Below, one piece after another: positions 35,475-43,921 of a stretch of DNA of 64,000 nucleotides. A program made the position numbers and the translations under genes. Below the pieces are notes generated by a model. That model saw nothing but the letters and a program-made list of their open reading frames with translations. It did not search any database and was not told where the DNA came from. This stretch comes from Duganella sp. BJB476 (GTDB taxonomy: Bacteria; Pseudomonadota; Gammaproteobacteria; Burkholderiales; Burkholderiaceae_D): positions 496,001 through 560,000 of the forward strand of contig NZ_QVIO01000003.1 of assembly GCF_003416895.1 (NCBI RefSeq). Reading direction: 5' to 3'. Within the stretch, counting starts at the first letter, position 1; each line of letters begins with the position of its first letter.

Positions 35475-36404
35475 TCAATCACCGTGGCGCGGACGTTGGG
35501 AATCGGCGACTGCGGCGGGGCCGTCGTCGAACGGGGTATCGGCCACGCCGGGCGCCAGTCCCTCGGCCACGCCAGGCGGCAGTCCATACAGGCCGCCGCG
35601 CGCCCCCAGCATCAGCAACTGCTTCAAGTCGGCGCCGCCGAAGGCCATACTGGCCACCGGCTCGCGCGCCAGTTCGATGTGCTGGCGCGGATGGCCGTCG
35701 GCGTCGTACTGCGCCAACGCCCCGCCCTGCACGCTCCACAACATGCCGGCGCTGTCGACGATGGCCGCGCCCCGCTCCGGCGCCGGCGCCGGCGCGAACA
35801 TGCGCACATCGCTTACCTTGGCGCGCTCCGCATCGTAGGTGCATTGCATGATGTCGCCCCTGGCGGCGTCGGCGAAGTACATGCGCGCGCCGTCCACGCT
35901 GAAGGCTATGCTGCGCGCCGTGACCACCACCGGCAAGGCCAGTCGCCGCAGGCCATGCCGCGTCGAATACTGGTAAAAGCTGCCGATAGGCCGTTGGTCG
36001 GCACCGGTGTTAGCGGTACCAAAAACGAAATTCCCATGCCGGTCGGTGCGGCCGTCGCTGATCACGGTGCGCGCCTCGGCGGCGTCGATGGTCGCGAGTA
36101 CCTGCGCCTGGAGCGGACGGGCGGACATGCCGGCGGCCGGCGGCTCCACCATGCCGAGACGCTTGCCCAGGCCAAGCAGCACGCGCCCGGAACGGCAGCA
36201 GGCGATCAGGCCTGCGCTTTCCAGCAGACGCACGCCGCTCGGCATGCCGTCCTGCACCGGCCAGGCATAGAGCTGGCTGCCCTGCGGGTCCGGCCAACGC
36301 CAGCAGGCCGCTTGGGCGTCCCAGCGCAGCGCGCATCCGGTCTGGCCGACGCGTACCAGCATGATGCCGGGCGTGGTAGCGAGGGGCGTACTGAGTTGAC
36401 TCAT
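35475..36404 (-). CDS. SMP-30/gluconolactonase-like protein lacking metal ligands
   Basis: 309 residues with the repeat pattern of the SMP-30 six-bladed propeller (ISDGRTDRHGNFVFGTAN; ARSIAFSVDGARMYFADAAR; MAFGGADLKQLLMLGARGG). Active lactonases bind one divalent metal through Glu (in GEGP), Asn (in NG) and Asp (in DG). At the matching places this protein reads GCALRW, ARSIAF and ERGAAI, so all three appear lost. It is therefore more likely a sensor, a binding protein or an inactive paralogue than a working galactonolactonase. Divergent from dgoD; 48 bases upstream of the GbpR-like gene on the same strand. Confidence 0.75.
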   Translation of the reverse strand: MSQLSTPLATTPGIMLVRVGQTGCALRWDAQAACWRWPDPQGSQLYAWPVQDGMPSGVRLLESAGLIACCRSGRVLLGLGKRLGMVEPPAAGMSARPLQAQVLATIDAAEARTVISDGRTDRHGNFVFGTANTGADQRPIGSFYQYSTRHGLRRLALPVVVTARSIAFSVDGARMYFADAARGDIMQCTYDAERAKVSDVRMFAPAPAPERGAAIVDSAGMLWSVQGGALAQYDADGHPRQHIELAREPVASMAFGGADLKQLLMLGARGGLYGLPPGVAEGLAPGVADTPFDDGPAAVADSQRPRHGD

Positions 36405-36440
36405 GCTGCGGGGGCTCCAGATAGATGACGTGACCGCACC

Positions 36441-36596
36441 AGTCTAAGCGGACCATTCCCCTCGCAGATATGAATAAATCGCCCGCTGGCATGCCGATAT
36501 CGAATACCTGCAAGGCCCCGCCCTAGCTATGCGATATTGATATGTCTACTTACGAATTAATCATATTTCCAGTCTAGCTGGCAGGCTTAGACTGGA
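36441..36596 (+). promoter_or_regulatory. candidate galactose operator region upstream of dgoD
   Basis: A perfect inverted repeat TCCAGTCTA-N11-TAGACTGGA is at 36568-36596, 30 bases before dgoD. The half-site CCAGTCTA recurs at 36441-36448, beside the divergent SMP-30-like gene. A weak promoter TTGATA (36537) with TCATAT (36561) would place the transcription start within the repeat. This fits repression or activation of both directions by one regulator; which regulator is unknown. Confidence 0.55.
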
Positions 36597-36625
36597 CGCT
36601 GTTCCTGAACTTACTCTCCACTCCT

Positions 36626-37774
36626 ATGAAAATCATCAAACTGACGACCTACCGTGTACCACCGCGCTGGATGCTGCTCAAGATCGAAACCGATGAAGGC
36701 GTCGTCGGCTGGGGCGAACCGGTCATCGAAGGCCGCGCACGCACCGTGGAGACGGCGGTGCAGGAAATGGAACCGTACCTGATCGGCCAGGACCCGGCCC
36801 GCATCAACGACCTGTGGCAAATCATGTACCGCGCCGGCTTCTATCGCGGCGGCCCGATCACGATGAGCGCCATCGCCGGCATCGACCAGGCGCTGTGGGA
36901 CATCAAGGGCAAGGTGATGGGCAAGCCGGTCTACGAGCTGTTGGGCGGCCTGGTACGCGACCGCATGAAGATGTACAGCTGGGTGGGCGGCGACCGTCCT
37001 TCCGACATCATCGAACATATCAGCAAGCTGCGCGAGGGCGGCTTCGATACGTTCAAGATGAACGCCACCGAAGAACTGGGCATGCTGGACACCGCCGCAG
37101 CCGTCGACAAGGCGGTCGAACGTGTCGCTGAAATCCGCGCCGCCTTCGGCAACAGCATCGAATTCGGCCTGGACTTCCACGGCCGCGTGGCCGCGCCGAT
37201 GGCCAAGGTGCTGCTGCGCGAGCTGGAGCCGTATCGCCCGCTGTTCGTCGAAGAGCCGGTGCTGGCCGAGCAGGCAGAATACTATCCGCGCCTGGCCGCA
37301 ACCACCTCGATTCCGCTGGCGGCCGGTGAGCGCATGTACTCGCGCTTCGAATTCAAGAACGTGTTCCATGCGGGCGGCCTGTCCATCGTGCAGCCGGACC
37401 TGTCGCACGCAGGCGGTATCACCGAATGCCTGAAGATCGCCTCGATGGCGGAAGCCTACGACATCACGCTGGCGCCGCACTGCCCGCTCGGCCCTGTGGC
37501 GCTGGCGGCCTGCCTGAGCGTGGACTTCGTGTCATACAACGCGGTGCTGCAGGAGCAGAGCATGGGCATCCACTACAACAAGGGCGGCGAGCTGCTCGAC
37601 TATGTCCTCAACAAGGAAGACTTCCGTATCACCGACGGCTACATGAAACCGTTGACCAAGCCTGGCCTGGGCGTGGAAGTCGATGAAGAACGCGTGATCG
37701 CAGCCAGCAAAAATGCGCCCGACTGGCGCAACCCGGTATGGCGTCACGCCGACGGCAGCGTCGCCGAGTGGTAA
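36626..37774 (+). CDS. dgoD: D-galactonate dehydratase
   Basis: Enolase-superfamily enzyme converting D-galactonate to 2-dehydro-3-deoxy-D-galactonate in the De Ley-Doudoroff pathway. 382 residues, the same length and numbering as E. coli DgoD: magnesium ligands D183, E209 and E235, catalytic H185 (GLDFHGR) and H285 (LAPHCPLG). First gene of a plus-strand operon with a GH35 beta-galactosidase and an AraFGH-type transporter. The partner genes dgoK and dgoA are 25 kb away in this window. Confidence 0.96.
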   Translation: MKIIKLTTYRVPPRWMLLKIETDEGVVGWGEPVIEGRARTVETAVQEMEPYLIGQDPARINDLWQIMYRAGFYRGGPITMSAIAGIDQALWDIKGKVMGKPVYELLGGLVRDRMKMYSWVGGDRPSDIIEHISKLREGGFDTFKMNATEELGMLDTAAAVDKAVERVAEIRAAFGNSIEFGLDFHGRVAAPMAKVLLRELEPYRPLFVEEPVLAEQAEYYPRLAATTSIPLAAGERMYSRFEFKNVFHAGGLSIVQPDLSHAGGITECLKIASMAEAYDITLAPHCPLGPVALAACLSVDFVSYNAVLQEQSMGIHYNKGGELLDYVLNKEDFRITDGYMKPLTKPGLGVEVDEERVIAASKNAPDWRNPVWRHADGSVAEW

Positions 37775-37776
37775 TC

Positions 37777-40368
37777 ATGGCAGGCCACACGCCCTCTTTG
37801 TTACGCCGCCATGCCGGCGCCGCGCTGATCGCGGGCGTCCTGGCAGGCGCCGCCAGCGCCGATACGATGCTGTCCATCGACGCCAGCGCGGCCACGCCTG
37901 CACCGAAAGCGGCGGCGCTGCATATGGGGAGTTCCGTCGCGCCCAACGGCGACAGGCTGGGCGCCAATGCGCGCTACCTGACCCGCAATGGCGCGCCGTG
38001 GCTGCCGGTGATGGGCGAATTCCACTACAGCCGCACGCCCGCCTCGCAATGGGAAGCGGAACTGCGCAAGATGAAGGCCGCCGGCATCGACATCGTCACC
38101 AGCTACGTGATGTGGAACCACCACGAAGAGGTGGCGGGCAAGTTCGACTGGCAGGGCAATCGCGACCTGCGCCGCTATGTGCAGCTGGCCGCCAAGGCCG
38201 GGCTGGATGTGGTGGTGCGCGTGGGCCCGTGGGCGCATGCGGAAGTGCGCTACGGCGGCGTGCCGGACTGGGTGGTCAACGCCATGCCGACCCGCTCCAA
38301 CGATCCGCAGTACATGGCGCTGGTGGAGAAGCTGTACGCGCAGATCGGTGCGCAGCTCAAGGGCCAGTTGTGGAAGGATGGCGGCCGCGTGATCGGCATC
38401 CAGCTGGAAAACGAATACAACATCGATGGCCCCGGCCAGGGCGCCGCGCACATCGCCGCGCTGAAGAAGCTGGCGCTGAAGGCGGGCATGGATGTGCCCT
38501 ACTACACCGTCACCGGCTGGGACGGCACCATCTATCCAAGCGGCGAAGTGACGCCGGTATTCGGCGGCTATCCCGACGAACCCTGGGGTACCAGCACCAG
38601 GGAACTGCCGCCGAAAGAGACTTACGCATTCCGCTTCGACACGCGCGTCAGCGGCGACCTGGGCGCGCAGACAGCGGCCCATGCGCCCGGAACGGCGGAG
38701 ACGGACAAGGATGTGACGCCTTTCCTCGGCGCGGAATATGGCGCGGGTTTGCCATTCATGTACCGCCGCCGCACGGTGGTGTCGGCGGACGATATCGCGT
38801 CGATGCTGCCGGTGCAGCTGGGTTCCGGCGTGAACCTGATGGGCTATTACATGTTCCACGGCGGCCGCAATCCGACTGGCCTGGGCGGCACCTCGATGGA
38901 AGAGAGTACCCTCAGCGGCGGCTACAACGACACCACCATGATCAGCTACGACTTCCAGGCCCCGCTTGGGCCGGATGGCCAGCAGCGCAAGGTGCTGGAG
39001 AAGCTGCGTCCCTTCCATTTGTTCCTGCACGATTTCGGTTCCCGCCTGGCGCCGATGACGGTGCGTAAGCCGGATGCGTCGCCCGCCACGCCGGATGACC
39101 TGAAGACGGCGCGCTTCGCCGTGCGCAGCGAGGGCGATCGCGGTTTCCTGTTCGTGAACAACCATGTGCGCCAGTATCCGATGGCGGCGCAGCAGGCGAC
39201 GCAGTTCTCGGTCAAGCTGCCGGGCCAGACGATCACGCTACCAGCAACGCCGGTCGATATCGCCGACGGCGCCTACTTCATCTGGCCGCTGAACCTCGAT
39301 CTTGACGGCGTCAACCTCGCCTACGCAACGGCGCAGCCATTGGCCTTGCTCGACCAGGGCAAGGCCGGCGTGGTGGCGGTGTTCGGCGCCAGCGCCGGCG
39401 TGCCGGTGGAGCTGGCCTTCGACGCCGCGCTCGCGCCACAAATCCGTGCCGGCAGCGGACAGCTTGCCGTAGCTGATGGCCGCGCACTGCTCAGCGGCGT
39501 GCAGCCAGGCGCCGGCGCGGCGCTGACCGTGCAGCGCGCCGGAAAACGGCCGCTGACCATCGTCGTACTGACGGCCGAACAGTCGCAGCAACTGAGCGTG
39601 GCGGAACTCGGCGGCCAGCGCCGCCTGATTCTGAGCGGCCAGCAGGCCTACGTGGCCGATGGCGCGCTGCAAATACGCTCGGCAGGCAGCAACAAGTTCC
39701 GCTTCGCCGTCTACCCCGCGCTGAGCGGCAAGCCGACAGCAAGCACCGCCAGCCCCGCGTGGTCGACCGCGGCACCCGGCGGCAGGAGCGCAAGCGCCAC
39801 AGCGCGGCCCGAAAGCGCCACGGACAGCCAAAGCAAGCCCGCTGCCGGGGAACGCGTCACCCTGCGCGCAGCCGGCAATGACGGCATGTTCCAGACCTTC
39901 GAGGCCGAGCTGCCTGTCCGCGATCTGAAGGCAACGTTCACGCCGACGCGCGCGGCGCAAGAAGCGGCGCCCATCGTCATCGGCGGTGGCGCGAAAGCCG
40001 CCGTGCAGCCGTTGCCGGAGAACTTCAAAGCCGCAGGCGCCTGGCAGATCAACGTCCCGCGCGAACAGCTGCGCGGGCTGGACGACGCCCTGCTGCAAAT
40101 CGACTTCGTCGGCGACATCGGCCGCCTGTACTCGGGCACCCGCATGCTGGACGACTGGTACTACAGCGGCTACCAATGGCAGTTCGGCCTGCGCCAGGCC
40201 AGCGCCCTGCTCGACCAGCCGTTGACCGTGTCCGTACTGCCGCTGCGCGCCGACGCCCCGATCTACTTGCCCAAAGAGGCGAGACCCGACTTTGCCGGCA
40301 AGGCCCAAATAGCCGCCGTGCGCAGCGTCAGCGTGATACCCGTGTATCAGCTGCGCGTCACACCATAA
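37777..40368 (+). CDS. exported GH35 family beta-galactosidase
   Basis: Retaining beta-galactosidase, periplasmic by its signal peptide (ALIAGVLAGAASA/D). 863 residues. GH35 landmarks: FHYSRTPASQWEAELRKMKA, VGPWAHAEVRYGGVPDW, acid/base Glu213 in QLENEYN and the probable nucleophile Glu320 in GAEYGAG. The C-terminal third holds beta domains of the GH35 type (GTRMLDDWYYSGYQW). The ATG at 37777 lies 2 bases after the dgoD stop, so translation is coupled; the longer frame would overlap dgoD. A low-complexity Ser/Ala/Thr stretch occurs at about residues 650-690. Confidence 0.9.
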   Translation: MAGHTPSLLRRHAGAALIAGVLAGAASADTMLSIDASAATPAPKAAALHMGSSVAPNGDRLGANARYLTRNGAPWLPVMGEFHYSRTPASQWEAELRKMKAAGIDIVTSYVMWNHHEEVAGKFDWQGNRDLRRYVQLAAKAGLDVVVRVGPWAHAEVRYGGVPDWVVNAMPTRSNDPQYMALVEKLYAQIGAQLKGQLWKDGGRVIGIQLENEYNIDGPGQGAAHIAALKKLALKAGMDVPYYTVTGWDGTIYPSGEVTPVFGGYPDEPWGTSTRELPPKETYAFRFDTRVSGDLGAQTAAHAPGTAETDKDVTPFLGAEYGAGLPFMYRRRTVVSADDIASMLPVQLGSGVNLMGYYMFHGGRNPTGLGGTSMEESTLSGGYNDTTMISYDFQAPLGPDGQQRKVLEKLRPFHLFLHDFGSRLAPMTVRKPDASPATPDDLKTARFAVRSEGDRGFLFVNNHVRQYPMAAQQATQFSVKLPGQTITLPATPVDIADGAYFIWPLNLDLDGVNLAYATAQPLALLDQGKAGVVAVFGASAGVPVELAFDAALAPQIRAGSGQLAVADGRALLSGVQPGAGAALTVQRAGKRPLTIVVLTAEQSQQLSVAELGGQRRLILSGQQAYVADGALQIRSAGSNKFRFAVYPALSGKPTASTASPAWSTAAPGGRSASATARPESATDSQSKPAAGERVTLRAAGNDGMFQTFEAELPVRDLKATFTPTRAAQEAAPIVIGGGAKAAVQPLPENFKAAGAWQINVPREQLRGLDDALLQIDFVGDIGRLYSGTRMLDDWYYSGYQWQFGLRQASALLDQPLTVSVLPLRADAPIYLPKEARPDFAGKAQIAAVRSVSVIPVYQLRVTP

Positions 40369-40399
40369 ACAAAAAAAATACAAACACCGGAGACCCACC

Positions 40400-41371
40400 A
40401 TGAAACGTACCCTACTCGCAGCAGCCACCCTGTGCCTGATGGCCGCAGCCCACGCCGCTGAACCGGTCAAGATCGGCTTCCTGGTCAAACAGGCCGAGGA
40501 GCCATGGTTCCAGGACGAATGGCGCTACGCCGAACAGGCGGCGAAAGAAAAGGGTTTCGCGTTGGTGAAGATCGGCGTGCCAAACGGCGAGAAGATGATC
40601 GCCGCGATCGACAACCTGGCCGCGCAAAAAGCGCAGGGCTTCGTCATCTGCGCGCCGGACGTCAAGCTGGGCACCGCCGTCGAACGCGCCGCCAAGCGCA
40701 ACAACATGAAAGTGATCTCGGTCGACGACCGCCTGGTCGACGGCAGCGGCAAGCCTATCGCCTCGATCCCGCACATGGGCATCTCCGGCTACGCCATCGG
40801 CAAGCAAGTAGGCGAAGGCATCGCCGCCGAGATCAAGGCGCGCAAATGGAATATGGCCGAAGTGGGCGCAATCCGCGTCGCCTACGACCAGCTGCCGACG
40901 GCCAAGGAACGCACCATGGGCGCGGTCGATGCGCTGAAGGCCGCCGGCTTCCCGGTGGCGAACATCGTCGATGCGCCGCAATCCAAGACCGATACCGAAA
41001 GCGCCTTCAACGCCGCCAACATCGCGCTGACCAAGAACGCCCGCTTCAAGCACTGGGTGGCCGTTGGCCTGAATGACGAAGCGGTGCTGGGTGCGGTGCG
41101 CGCCGCTGAAGGCCGCGGCATCAAGGCGGACAACATGGTCGGCGTCGGCATCGGCGGCGCCAAGGCTGCTGAAAACGAATTGAACAAGCCGGCGCCCACC
41201 GGCTTTTATGGCTCGGTGATGATCAGCGCCAAGGAGCATGGCTACCAAACTTCCGTCAATATGTACAACTGGATCACCGGCAAAGGCGTGCCGCCGGCCG
41301 AAGTCCTGACCAAGGGCATGCTGATGACCCGCACCAACCAGGCCGACGTACGCAAGCAAATGGGTCAGTGA
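40400..41371 (+). CDS. araF: periplasmic L-arabinose/D-galactose-binding protein
   Basis: Substrate receptor of a sugar ABC importer. 323 residues with a signal peptide (MAAAHA/A). It is close to E. coli AraF across its length: KIGFLVKQAEEPWFQDEWRY with the ligand-contacting Lys and Glu, KGFVICAPDVKLG, KVISVDDRLVD, and TGFYGSVMISAKEHGY. AraF binds both L-arabinose and D-galactose; with dgoD and two beta-galactosidases beside it, galactose is the likely ligand here. 31 bases after the GH35 gene, 1 base before araG. Confidence 0.92.
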   Translation: MKRTLLAAATLCLMAAAHAAEPVKIGFLVKQAEEPWFQDEWRYAEQAAKEKGFALVKIGVPNGEKMIAAIDNLAAQKAQGFVICAPDVKLGTAVERAAKRNNMKVISVDDRLVDGSGKPIASIPHMGISGYAIGKQVGEGIAAEIKARKWNMAEVGAIRVAYDQLPTAKERTMGAVDALKAAGFPVANIVDAPQSKTDTESAFNAANIALTKNARFKHWVAVGLNDEAVLGAVRAAEGRGIKADNMVGVGIGGAKAAENELNKPAPTGFYGSVMISAKEHGYQTSVNMYNWITGKGVPPAEVLTKGMLMTRTNQADVRKQMGQ

Positions 41372-41372
41372 C

Positions 41373-42923
41373 ATGACCGCGTACCTGCAGTTTGACCAGG
41401 TCAGCAAAGTCTTCCCCGGCGTGAAGGCGCTCAACGGCGTCAGCTTCGCCGCGCACGCCGGCCAGGTCCACGGCCTGCTGGGTGAGAACGGCGCCGGCAA
41501 GTCCACGCTGCTGAAGATCCTCGGCGGCCAGTACAAGCCTGACGGCGGTCGCCTGCTGGTCGACGGCAAGGAATGCCGCTTCACCAGCGCCAAGGATGCG
41601 ATCGGAGCCGGCATCGCCGTGATCCACCAGGAGCTGCAATACGTGCCCGAGCTGACCGTGGCGGAGAACGTGCTGCTGGGCCGCATGCCCACCCGCTTCG
41701 GCCTGTTGGACAAGCCGAAAGCCTACAAACTCGTGGCCGAAAAGCTGGCCGCCATCGGCGTCGACCTGGCGCCGGACGCCAAACTGGCCGACCTGTCGAT
41801 CGCGCAGCGCCAGATGGTCGAGATCTGCAAGGCCATCATGCAGGACGCCCAGGTCATCGCCTTCGATGAACCGACGTCCAGCCTGTCGCACCGCGAAACC
41901 GAAATCCTGTTCCGCCTCGTGAAGGAACTCCGTGCCGACGGCCGCACGCTGATCTACATCTCGCATCGCCTGGAAGAGCTGTACGCGCTGTGCGACGCCT
42001 GCACCATCTTCCGCGACGGCCGCAAGATCGTCACCCACAACGTGATGGCCGACGTGCCGCGCGAACGCCTGATCAGCGACATGGTGGGCCGCGAACTGAG
42101 CGACATCTACGACTACCGAACCCGCCCGCTCGGCGAAGAACGCCTGAAGATACAGGGCCTGGACGGCAAACATGTGAAAGGTCCGCAAAGCTTTTCCGTG
42201 CGCGGCGGCGAGGTGCTGGGCTTCTTCGGTCTGGTCGGCGCCGGCCGCAGCGAATTGATGCGCCTCCTGTACAACGCCGATGCGCGCAGCGCCGGCAGCG
42301 TGGTGCTCGACGGCGCGACCGTGTCGACCGCCGGCCCGTCCGCCGCCATCGCGGCCGGCATCGTGCTGTGTCCTGAGGACCGCAAGGAGCAAGGCATCCT
42401 GGCCACCGCCTCCGTAGCGGAGAACATCAACATCAGCGTGCGCCGCAACGACCTGCTGGGCGGCCTGTTCCTGCGCCACAAACGCGAAGCGGCGCTGGCC
42501 GAGGACTTCATCGCCCGCCTGCGCATCAAGACGCCCAACCGCCAGCAGGAGATCCGCCTGCTCTCCGGCGGCAACCAGCAGAAGGTGATCCTGGCGCGCT
42601 GGCTGGCCGAACCCGGCCTCAAGGTGCTGATCCTCGACGAGCCGACGCGCGGCATCGACGTCGGCGCCAAGAACGATATCTACCGCATCATCCACGAAGT
42701 CGCGGAGCGCGGCTGCTGCGTCATTGTGGTGTCGAGCGAACTGCCGGAGGTGCTGGGCATCTCGGACCGCGTGATCGTCATGCGCGAAGGCGCAATCTGC
42801 GGCGAACTGTCGCGCGCGGACGCCAGCGAAACCGAGGTGCTGCGCCTGGCGCTGCCCGATTCGATCGCCCCCGCCGCCACCCACATTGAAACGCCAGCAC
42901 TTCCTACACGGAGCATCGCATGA
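41373..42923 (+). CDS. araG: sugar ABC transporter ATP-binding protein (AraG type)
   Basis: Double-cassette ATPase of the CUT2 sugar importer family. 516 residues: first Walker A GENGAGKST, signature LSIAQRQ, Walker B VIAFDEPTSSL; in the second cassette Walker A is degenerate (GLVGAGRSE), as usual in this family, with signature LLSGGNQQK and Walker B VLILDEPTRGIDVGA. The stop overlaps the araH start by 4 bases (ATGA). Confidence 0.94.
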   Translation: MTAYLQFDQVSKVFPGVKALNGVSFAAHAGQVHGLLGENGAGKSTLLKILGGQYKPDGGRLLVDGKECRFTSAKDAIGAGIAVIHQELQYVPELTVAENVLLGRMPTRFGLLDKPKAYKLVAEKLAAIGVDLAPDAKLADLSIAQRQMVEICKAIMQDAQVIAFDEPTSSLSHRETEILFRLVKELRADGRTLIYISHRLEELYALCDACTIFRDGRKIVTHNVMADVPRERLISDMVGRELSDIYDYRTRPLGEERLKIQGLDGKHVKGPQSFSVRGGEVLGFFGLVGAGRSELMRLLYNADARSAGSVVLDGATVSTAGPSAAIAAGIVLCPEDRKEQGILATASVAENINISVRRNDLLGGLFLRHKREAALAEDFIARLRIKTPNRQQEIRLLSGGNQQKVILARWLAEPGLKVLILDEPTRGIDVGAKNDIYRIIHEVAERGCCVIVVSSELPEVLGISDRVIVMREGAICGELSRADASETEVLRLALPDSIAPAATHIETPALPTRSIA

Positions 42924-43903
42924 ACGTCTCACCATTGAATCCCGCCGCCAAGCCTGCGGTGTCCCAGGCCCAGCGTCAGTGGCTGGTTGAATACAGCATG
43001 CCGCTGGCCTACGTGGTGCTGTTCGCCGTGCTGGCCGTCACCGTCGAAAACTTCTTCTCGCTGACGAACGTGGTCGGCCTGATGCTGTCGGTGGCGCAGA
43101 TCGGCATGGTCGCCTGCACCATGATGCTGTGCCTGGCCTCGCGCGATTTCGATCTGTCGGTCGGTTCCACCATCGCCTTCGCCGGCGTGCTGGGCGCGAT
43201 CGTGCTGGAACAAAGCGGCAGCGTGCTGCTGGCGATGGGCGCCGGCCTGGTTGCCGGCGCGCTGATCGGCGCCTTAAACGGCGTGCTGATCGCCTACCTG
43301 CGCGTCAACGCGCTGATCGCCACGCTGGCGACCATGCTGATGGTGCGCGGCCTGGCCTTCATCGTGTCGAAGGGCCAGGCGGTCGGCATCAGCAACGACG
43401 CCTTCATCAACTTCGGCGACACCCGCATCTTCGGCCTGCCGCTGCCAGTGCTGGTGTGCGCCTGCTGCTTCCTGGTGTTCGGCGTGCTGTTGAACCAGAC
43501 CGTCTTCGGCCGCAACACGCTGGCCATCGGCGGCAATCCGGAAGCGGCGCGCCTGGCCGGCGTGCGCGTCGAGCGGCTGCGCGTGTGGATCTTCCTGCTG
43601 CAAGGCCTGGTCACCGCGATGGCGGGCCTGATCCTGGCCTCGCGCATCACCAGCGGCCAGCCGAATGCGGCGCAGGGTTTTGAATTGGATGTGATTTCGG
43701 CCTGCGTGCTGGGCGGCGTGTCGCTCCAGGGCGGCAAGGCGCGCATGTTCGGCGTGTTGATCGGGGTGCTGATCATGGGGACGGTAGAAAACGTCATGAA
43801 CCTGCTCGACGTCGACGCCTTCTACCAGTATCTGATGCGCGGCGTGATCCTGCTCGCCGCCGTGCTGCTGGACCAGCTGAAAACCCGCGGCGAGCGCCGC
43901 TGA
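42920..43903 (+). CDS. araH: sugar ABC transporter permease (AraH type)
   Basis: Membrane subunit of the AraFGH-type importer. 327 residues with about ten helices; the CUT2 permease motif GNPEAARLAGVRVERLRVWI, which contacts the ATPase, lies in the second half, and the QIGMVACTMMLCLASRDFDL segment is typical. Last gene of the dgoD operon; it converges on the RTX-like gene with 18 bases between stops and no obvious terminator. Confidence 0.93.
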   Translation: MNVSPLNPAAKPAVSQAQRQWLVEYSMPLAYVVLFAVLAVTVENFFSLTNVVGLMLSVAQIGMVACTMMLCLASRDFDLSVGSTIAFAGVLGAIVLEQSGSVLLAMGAGLVAGALIGALNGVLIAYLRVNALIATLATMLMVRGLAFIVSKGQAVGISNDAFINFGDTRIFGLPLPVLVCACCFLVFGVLLNQTVFGRNTLAIGGNPEAARLAGVRVERLRVWIFLLQGLVTAMAGLILASRITSGQPNAAQGFELDVISACVLGGVSLQGGKARMFGVLIGVLIMGTVENVMNLLDVDAFYQYLMRGVILLAAVLLDQLKTRGERR

Positions 43904-43921
43904 TCCCCCCTACCACTGGGG

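Noticed and set aside
43904..43921. terminator between araH and the RTX gene
   Set aside because: Only a short CCCC/GGGG pairing around 43906-43920 is seen, with no T run on either strand.
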